This document shows, in pieces, positions 60,691-64,000 of a DNA stretch of 64,000 bases. A model generated the notes under the pieces. It did not search any database and had not been told where the DNA came from. It saw only the letters and a list, made by a program, of their open reading frames with translations. The position numbers were made by a program, and so were the translations under genes. Position 1 is the stretch's first letter, and each line of letters opens with the position of its first letter. This DNA is from Peribacillus frigoritolerans (GTDB taxonomy: Bacteria; Bacillota; Bacilli; Bacillales; DSM-1321), in the NCBI RefSeq assembly GCF_001636405.1, contig NZ_KV440950.1, positions 4,320,778 through 4,384,777 on the forward strand, read 5' to 3'.

Positions 60691-61899
60691 TCACTGATTA
60701 TACTGGATATTCCCCTTTTCCATCATCAATTTATGCTTATCATAGAAATCTTTTTCCAAAATTTGAGCTTGATCACTGGTGAAGGGAAGGGGAAATTCCT
60801 TTTCAACTATAAAAACCCCTTCTTCCAGCTTTGATAGATAACCCAATTGCTCCAAAAGCATGATATATTGATCTATAGGGTACTCGATGGCTTTTTCATG
60901 AAGCAATGGCAACGGTCTGAACTTTATTTCCCCTTTTTTTGAACGCTTTCTAAAAATGCGGATAATATCAGCCATATAAATCTTTTCCCCTGTTCTTTTC
61001 TCTTGAAACGCATCCATGTATAACCATGCCTGCCATTCGATTGAGGCAGTTTCGATCAACAGCATCCCTCTGACGGGAACACCCACTTCAATTGGAAGTG
61101 TCGCAGGTGAAATATGATGTAAATATAGGGCTTCGAAAAAAGGATCGCATCTGCGTGCTGTTTTCACTCGATGTAGCGACCAGCCATTTCGTTTATATCT
61201 CCATACAGGCAAAAAGGGGAAACGAAAGCAGTTTTGGGGCAATGCCCGACTAGGGGGAAGGAGCTTTAGAGAAGCTGTTGTCAATTCGGCAAAGACGGTT
61301 CTAGGGGTAAAAGGAGTGAGGTTCTTCAATACTGATAAATGATCAGTTTCCGGGCAATACATCCAAAGAAACGGATGATGGAAGCTGCCGGTGACGAAGA
61401 GCCATTGGAAGCGGGATATACTGAATTCATAAAAGCTTTTCCTTTTTAAGCTTTTTGCAGCGAGGATCCAGATTGGTTTAATGCCTATGCTTTGATAGGC
61501 TCTTGACCTTTCCATGAATTCCACCTCGGGGATAACTGAGCATTGAAATTCTATCGCATAACGATTACCTCCTATCCTCACTAAAATATCAGTCCTTTTC
61601 TTAATTTCGGGAAGGTAGGCTTCTAGATCCACTTGATAACCATGTGATAAAAACCACTGAAACAGTTTTCTTTTTCCCATTAAATGATAGGCGGATTCCG
61701 GTTCTGAAGAAGCACGGCATGAAGAACTATTTTTATGGGCGAAATGCGGACCCCTTACACTGCCCGCTTTGATGGTCAATTCCATCTTGCAGCATGGACA
61801 GTAATAATCTGCTGACTTTCTCCAGTCATCAATCATGTTTGCCGGTATCTTTTCAGGGAGGGTAATCCAAGTCCCATCTTTATTTATCGCAGTTAGCAT
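60691..61899 (-). CDS. coiA: competence protein CoiA
   Basis: About 402 residues. The N-terminal zinc-finger-like block is YYCPCCKMELTIKAGSVRGP then HFAHK. A nuclease-like domain follows with RTDILVRIGGNRYAIEFQCS. The C-terminal half is poorly conserved. CoiA promotes recombination of incoming DNA during transformation. The ATG at 61899 follows GGAGGAG. It lies between cls and pepF. In B. subtilis it lies directly after mecA. Confidence 0.88.
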   Translation of the reverse strand: MLTAINKDGTWITLPEKIPANMIDDWRKSADYYCPCCKMELTIKAGSVRGPHFAHKNSSSCRASSEPESAYHLMGKRKLFQWFLSHGYQVDLEAYLPEIKKRTDILVRIGGNRYAIEFQCSVIPEVEFMERSRAYQSIGIKPIWILAAKSLKRKSFYEFSISRFQWLFVTGSFHHPFLWMYCPETDHLSVLKNLTPFTPRTVFAELTTASLKLLPPSRALPQNCFRFPFLPVWRYKRNGWSLHRVKTARRCDPFFEALYLHHISPATLPIEVGVPVRGMLLIETASIEWQAWLYMDAFQEKRTGEKIYMADIIRIFRKRSKKGEIKFRPLPLLHEKAIEYPIDQYIMLLEQLGYLSKLEEGVFIVEKEFPLPFTSDQAQILEKDFYDKHKLMMEKGNIQYNQ

Positions 61900-61956
61900 A
61901 CATCTCCTCCTCACCCACTACATTCGCCTGGTTTGCTTAGGATTCCTTTTAATGTG

Positions 61957-61981
61957 AAAAAAAAAATGCCTGATCGGCATA
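61957..61981 (-). terminator. terminator of the cardiolipin synthase gene
   Basis: ATGCCGATCAGGCAT hairpin followed by a ten-base T run on the minus strand. Confidence 0.75.
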
Positions 61982-61996
61982 AAAGAGAGTTACTAT

Positions 61997-63505
61997 CTAA
62001 AGAAGGGGTGAAAGCAATCGGCATGTGGACTCCAATAATTTCAAACCGAAATTCCGTTTGGAAAACTCATCAATCTCCACTTCCTTGGATACCTTTATAT
62101 CTTCCATGTAATCATTCACCAGCTGCTGAGCACTTTCCGTCCGGTAAAGAAATGCATTGACTTCGAAATTCAGGTGAAAGCTTCTCATATCGATATTGGT
62201 TGTCCCAATTGATGCCATTTGGTCATCCACTATGATGATTTTACTATGCATAAAGCCTTCATTATATTGAAATATACGAACTCCAGAAGCAAGCAATTCG
62301 GGAAAATAAGTTCTCGAAGCATGAAATACGATACGTTTATCGGGGTTCTTCGGGACGAGAAGCCTGACATCCAAACCACTTAAAGCAGCCACCTTCAATG
62401 CTTGTAAGATATTGTCATCAGGAACGAAATACGGGGAGGCAATCCAGACGGACTTTTCTGCTGAAGTGATCATCTTAAAAAAAATACTTTTAATGATCGT
62501 CCATTCACTATCCGGCCCTCCGCCAATCAATTGAACTCCGCCATATCCGTGATGGTTCGGCATTCCGGGCATGAGGTATTCATCGCTTAAAAAACTATTG
62601 TTGGTGCTATAATACCAATCCTGCAGAAATATGAGCTGTAACGTCCTGACCGCTTCCCCCTTTATGATGAGATGCGTATCCCGCCAAGAACCGAATTTCT
62701 GGTCTTGTCCCAAATATTCATCCCCTATATTGAGGCCGCCGATGAAACCGACAGAGCCATCTATTACAATTATTTTACGATGGTTGCGAAAGTTGAATTT
62801 ATTATTTAATAAAGGGAGATGCAACGGACCAAAGGCCACCATTTCGGCTCCCGCATTCTTCAGTTCATCGATATAAGATCGAGCTAACTTCCAGGAACCA
62901 ACCGCATCATAGAGAAAACGGACCTTTACCCCTTCTTTTACTTTTTGTATCAAGATGTCTTTTAGCAGTCCGCCAATGCGGTCATCCCTAACAATATAAT
63001 ATTCTAAATGAATATGATGTCTTGCTTTTTTTAATTCTTCGATGATATTGGAAAATGTCTCCTCACCATTCCGTAAAACCCTGGTTTCGGTCGTAAATGA
63101 TACAGGGCTATTCCCCAGCCTATTTGCAAGAGTGATTAACTGCTGAGGGTGCTCGCCCATTTCCTTAATTCGTTCATTATATCCCGCTTCGCCGTTTATT
63201 TTCACGAAAGTCTGTTTATCCAAAAAGTACTTCTTGCGAAATATCCTATCTTTCCGAAAATTACGGCCAAACAAAAAGTAAAAAATGAAACCGATGAATG
63301 GGAAAGCGCAAAAAATAACAAGCCATGTTATGGTCTGGATGGGATCTCGATTTTCGAGGAAAATGTTGAATCCAATTATCACCAGGAAAATGGTCAAAAT
63401 AAGGCTAGAATAAAAAATCAGCCCGCCATCAACGCCATTTAATAGAAAATGCCAAGTGCTGACCAACATGAGAATAAGCAGACCGATGCCAACTATATTC
63501 TTCAC
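61997..63505 (-). CDS. cls: cardiolipin synthase
   Basis: 502 residues. Two N-terminal membrane helices are followed by two phospholipase-D HKD motifs: NHRKIIVIDGSVGFIGGLNI and FMHSKIIIVDDQMASIGTTN. It joins two phosphatidylglycerol molecules to cardiolipin and glycerol at the membrane. The start is GTG 63505, seven bases after GGAGGG. It is inserted between mecA and coiA compared with the B. subtilis order. Confidence 0.92.
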   Translation of the reverse strand: MKNIVGIGLLILMLVSTWHFLLNGVDGGLIFYSSLILTIFLVIIGFNIFLENRDPIQTITWLVIFCAFPFIGFIFYFLFGRNFRKDRIFRKKYFLDKQTFVKINGEAGYNERIKEMGEHPQQLITLANRLGNSPVSFTTETRVLRNGEETFSNIIEELKKARHHIHLEYYIVRDDRIGGLLKDILIQKVKEGVKVRFLYDAVGSWKLARSYIDELKNAGAEMVAFGPLHLPLLNNKFNFRNHRKIIVIDGSVGFIGGLNIGDEYLGQDQKFGSWRDTHLIIKGEAVRTLQLIFLQDWYYSTNNSFLSDEYLMPGMPNHHGYGGVQLIGGGPDSEWTIIKSIFFKMITSAEKSVWIASPYFVPDDNILQALKVAALSGLDVRLLVPKNPDKRIVFHASRTYFPELLASGVRIFQYNEGFMHSKIIIVDDQMASIGTTNIDMRSFHLNFEVNAFLYRTESAQQLVNDYMEDIKVSKEVEIDEFSKRNFGLKLLESTCRLLSPLL

Positions 63506-63557
63506 CTAGACTCCCTCCAATTAACAAACACAGGAACACTAAAAAACCCCCCTTAGA

Positions 63558-63588
63558 CGAAAAGGCCGATTTCTACTGAAATCGGCCT
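63558..63588 (-). terminator. terminator of mecA
   Basis: AGGCCGATTTC...GAAATCGGCCT hairpin with a TTTT tail on the minus strand. Confidence 0.85.
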
Positions 63589-63595
63589 CAACAGT

Positions 63596-64000
63596 CTATG
63601 CGAAATATTTATCGACCGTTGTGAATACATCATTTTCGATAACTATCTTTCCGTACTCTTCAAGCATGTGCACCGTTATAGGCGACTCCTGGCTATATTC
63701 CAATAAAAGACTTAGAACATTATCGATTTCTTCCTCATCAATCTCCGCTTCGGAAAATTCGATATAAAGATAATATTTATTCTGATAAACATAAAGTTTA
63801 GTCGTCCAATCATCCAAGCCATGACGTTTGCTTAATGAAATGACATCTTCGAAATCCTCGAAAGTCGTGATGAATTCAATCATGCCATCTTCGAATGTCA
63901 TACCGCTTTCTTCATCTTTACCATGAAAATGTTGATCAAGAAGCGTATCCATCTTGTCTGATACATTCAAATCCCTTAACTTATCATCTGAAAGAGGCAG
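63596..64000 (-). CDS. mecA: adaptor protein MecA, C-terminal part (cut by window edge)
   Basis: The last about 134 residues; the 5' end lies beyond base 64000. The visible C-terminal domain (MIEFITTFEDFEDVISLSKR, then KLYVYQNKYYLYIEFSEAEI and EYGKIVIENDVFTTVDKYF) is the part of MecA that binds ClpC. MecA targets ComK and other proteins for ClpCP degradation and thereby controls competence. Its neighbour coiA is a competence gene. Confidence 0.92.
   Translation of the reverse strand: MPLSDDKLRDLNVSDKMDTLLDQHFHGKDEESGMTFEDGMIEFITTFEDFEDVISLSKRHGLDDWTTKLYVYQNKYYLYIEFSEAEIDEEEIDNVLSLLLEYSQESPITVHMLEEYGKIVIENDVFTTVDKYFA

Overview
The window reads as chromosomal DNA of a low-GC, endospore-forming Bacillaceae bacterium. 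Spore genes (spoVAC/D/E, spoVIF, cotH, cotO, cotW/cotX-like, yjcZ-type) are present. Shine-Dalgarno sequences are strong (AGGAGG), and TTG and GTG starts are common. Gene order on the right matches the Bacillus subtilis mecA-coiA-pepF-spxH-yjbI-yjbJ-yjbK-sasB-nadF-yjbO-prpE ... fabI-cotO ... spoVIF-yjcD ... yjcF-yjcG-yjcH neighbourhood. Protein flavour suggests the Bacillus simplex/Peribacillus group, but that is recollection, not a computed assignment.

Left part (1-31,900): metabolic and transport genes of the accessory type. In order: an amino-acid permease (cut by the window edge); a decayed kynureninase gene; a carboxylesterase; a SulP transporter followed by a MerR regulator; a GH1 glucosidase; an old-yellow-enzyme reductase with an IscA/HesB-like protein; Gfo/Idh and SDR oxidoreductases; a Bcr/CflA efflux pump; a 2-hydroxyacid dehydrogenase; a metallo-beta-lactamase-fold hydrolase; a secreted M14 peptidase; a TRM11-like methyltransferase; cotH. 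Then come a CoA-transferase/acyl-CoA dehydrogenase/DUF3870 operon, nrnA, a sulfonate/taurine-type ABC transporter, a YhgE/Pip membrane protein, a DUF421 protein, a PfpI-like protein and truA. Between 12.7 and 13.3 kb lie two GC-rich intergenic repeats and a scrap of an IS1182-type transposase.

Middle (31,900-37,300): a gene-poor stretch with a site-2 protease, at least three broken gene fragments, a tRNA-Val, and a spore-surface-type protein. That protein has seven tandem 20-residue Cys/His repeats, each with a CXXCH motif, joined to a C1q/BclA-like head.

Right part (37,300-64,000): an SOS-controlled small WYL-like gene with two LexA boxes, pgpA (yutG), yjcH-yjcG-yjcF, spore-coat genes, the helicase yjcD, spoVIF, a second-type spoVA operon led by a YhcN/YlaJ lipoprotein, cotO, fabI behind a FapR box, mgtE, prpE, yjbO, nadF, sasB, yjbK, yjbJ, a truncated globin, spxH, pepF, coiA, a cardiolipin synthase and mecA (cut by the window edge). 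Compared with my memory of B. subtilis, the thiamine genes between prpE and fabI are missing and mgtE and cls are inserted.

The two strongest novelty candidates are the Cys/His-repeat protein at 35,782-36,861 and the spxH-pepF intergenic region at 57,850-58,650. The latter holds a diverged tandem duplication, four CRP/FNR/Rex-type palindromes, a terminator that may end a small RNA, and an unannotated 54-residue membrane microprotein.
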